From Rhynchopus euleeides (taxonomy: Eukaryota; Euglenozoa; Diplonemea; Diplonemida; Diplonemidae): a stretch of 64,000 bases of DNA. Positions within the stretch are counted from its first letter, which is position 1; each line of letters opens with the position of its first letter. Below are positions 63,326 through 64,000 of this stretch, one piece after another. Location: NCBI GenBank assembly GCA_963210315.1, contig OY723300.1, positions 62,001 to 126,000 of the forward strand. Reading direction: 5' to 3'. The notes beneath the pieces were generated by a model. It saw only the letters and a list, made by a program, of their open reading frames with translations. It did not search any database and had not been told where the DNA came from. Both the position numbers and the translations under genes were made by a program.

Positions 63326-63998
63326 GACCCGAGGGCTGTCTCGCCGGGGGGGGCCGCACCGTCGCCGCGACCCGGGTCACCTCGTGGACCTCGCAGTCCG
63401 CCGCCGCCAGCTTCCGCTCGAGGTCCCGACGAGGAACCTTGTTCCGCACAAATTCGTGTTGTATTAACACGTGGCGGAACAAGACATTTCCGAGCTCATG
63501 TTGGGGTGTGTCGATCCACTCCGGCATCCACGAACACGCGAGCACCCACAGCCGCAACATCCCAAACATGTCGTCCAGCGTCTTCCCTCCCGGAAGATGC
63601 TGGAGCCCCGACAGCAACCGGCCCTCCAGCTGCATGAGCAGGAGCTGGTGGTCGGTGAGGATGTCCTTCCTCCAGGCCTTGACGTCGGCGGCGGTGGCGG
63701 GGTGCTTAAATGAGGGTGGGGAGGGGGCCTCAGCCGCCTTCCCCGTGTCCACCCGCATCGCGTCCAGCGGCTGGCTGCTGCTCGCTGCGGGAGCCGGCGC
63801 CCCCTCCCTCCGAGCTGCCGCCAGCTCCTCGTCCTTGAGCGCGGCGGTTGCGCGCATCTCCCTCCGCAACGCAACCAGCTCCTGCTCGAGCTGGGACACC
63901 TTCGCGTCGCGCTCCTCGACCGCCTTCCTGGCCTGCCCCTCCATCTGGCCCATCGCCGCGCGTGCAGCCTCCGTTTGGTGCACCGCAAGTGACACCAA
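63270..63998 (-). CDS. Retroelement gag-like protein
   Basis: First protein of the element. A heptad-rich coiled coil near the start (QLEQELVALRREM) is followed by a helical core and a Gly/Lys/Arg-rich end (GRGGKGG) suited to nucleic-acid binding. The frame may continue beyond the window edge, so the start shown is provisional. Assigned from position and composition only. Confidence 0.55.
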   Translation of the reverse strand: MVSLAVHQTEAARAAMGQMEGQARKAVEERDAKVSQLEQELVALRREMRATAALKDEELAAARREGAPAPAASSSQPLDAMRVDTGKAAEAPSPPSFKHPATAADVKAWRKDILTDHQLLLMQLEGRLLSGLQHLPGGKTLDDMFGMLRLWVLACSWMPEWIDTPQHELGNVLFRHVLIQHEFVRNKVPRRDLERKLAAADCEVHEVTRVAATVRPPPARQPSGRGGKGGFSGNGRAGKGHK

Positions 63999-64000
63999 GC

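Larger units (their letters stand above)
59847..64000 (-). mobile_element. DIRS-order tyrosine-recombinase retrotransposon, VIPER/TATE-like, 3' part
   Basis: Parts in sense order: gag-like coiled-coil protein (63998-63270), tyrosine recombinase (63325-62147), reverse transcriptase with RNase H (about 62087-60513), then two identical 152 bp direct repeats (60492-60341 and 59998-59847) separated by 342 bp. This B1-A2-B2 layout is the split direct repeat end known for this order of elements. The 5' end and first repeat lie beyond the window. The visible part looks whole and is probably young. Recombinase upstream of reverse transcriptase is the order I recall for trypanosomatid VIPER/TATE. Confidence 0.82.

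Overview
The window is nuclear DNA from a GC-rich unicellular eukaryote. Genes are interrupted by GT-AG introns, all six introns I could place start with GTATG, and the host proteins include an elongin C, an adenylyl cyclase and very large modular surface proteins. All five recognisable host genes lie on the minus strand. The cyclase resembles the trypanosome type, and a tyrosine-recombinase retroelement at the right edge has the part order I associate with trypanosomatid VIPER/TATE elements. Together these make a euglenozoan, perhaps diplonemid-like, host my leading guess, but this is an inference and not proven.

Region 1-24.1 kb is a repeat nest without a convincing host gene. It holds inverted-repeat DNA elements inserted into one another: element A (311-2160) containing B and C1; four near-identical copies of a 333-349 bp element C; hairpin element E; and two larger elements F (14058-16619) and G (17039-20832). 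The ends of several of these are long arrays of short self-complementary words, a different word for each element. The large ones share a subterminal block. A long LINE (about 2557-11017, minus strand) with one 2622-codon open frame sits inside one such array. A large inverted repeat H lies at 20894-22047.

Region 24.1-40.1 kb holds four minus-strand host genes separated by repeat-rich or low-complexity spacers. They are a secreted or surface protein of three almost identical 484-residue units with a C-terminal membrane anchor (24109-28946), a six-pass adenylyl cyclase (30443-32773), a mitochondrial-looking PPR-like protein (33191-34360), and a two-exon elongin C of exactly 112 residues (35625-36254).

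Region 40.1-59.6 kb is one giant minus-strand gene of five exons. I derive 6365 residues: signal peptide, Cys-rich modules, four von Willebrand A units, a Pro/Thr linker, roughly seventy calcium-binding-EGF-like modules, one membrane segment and an acidic tail. It and the 24-29 kb protein share the architecture of signal peptide, Cys-rich repeats, membrane helix and RRRQ juxtamembrane motif, so both are probably adhesion or surface-coat proteins.

Region 59.8-64 kb is the 3' part of a DIRS/VIPER-type tyrosine-recombinase retrotransposon on the minus strand, ending about 200 bp upstream of the giant gene's start codon. Its 5' end lies beyond the window.
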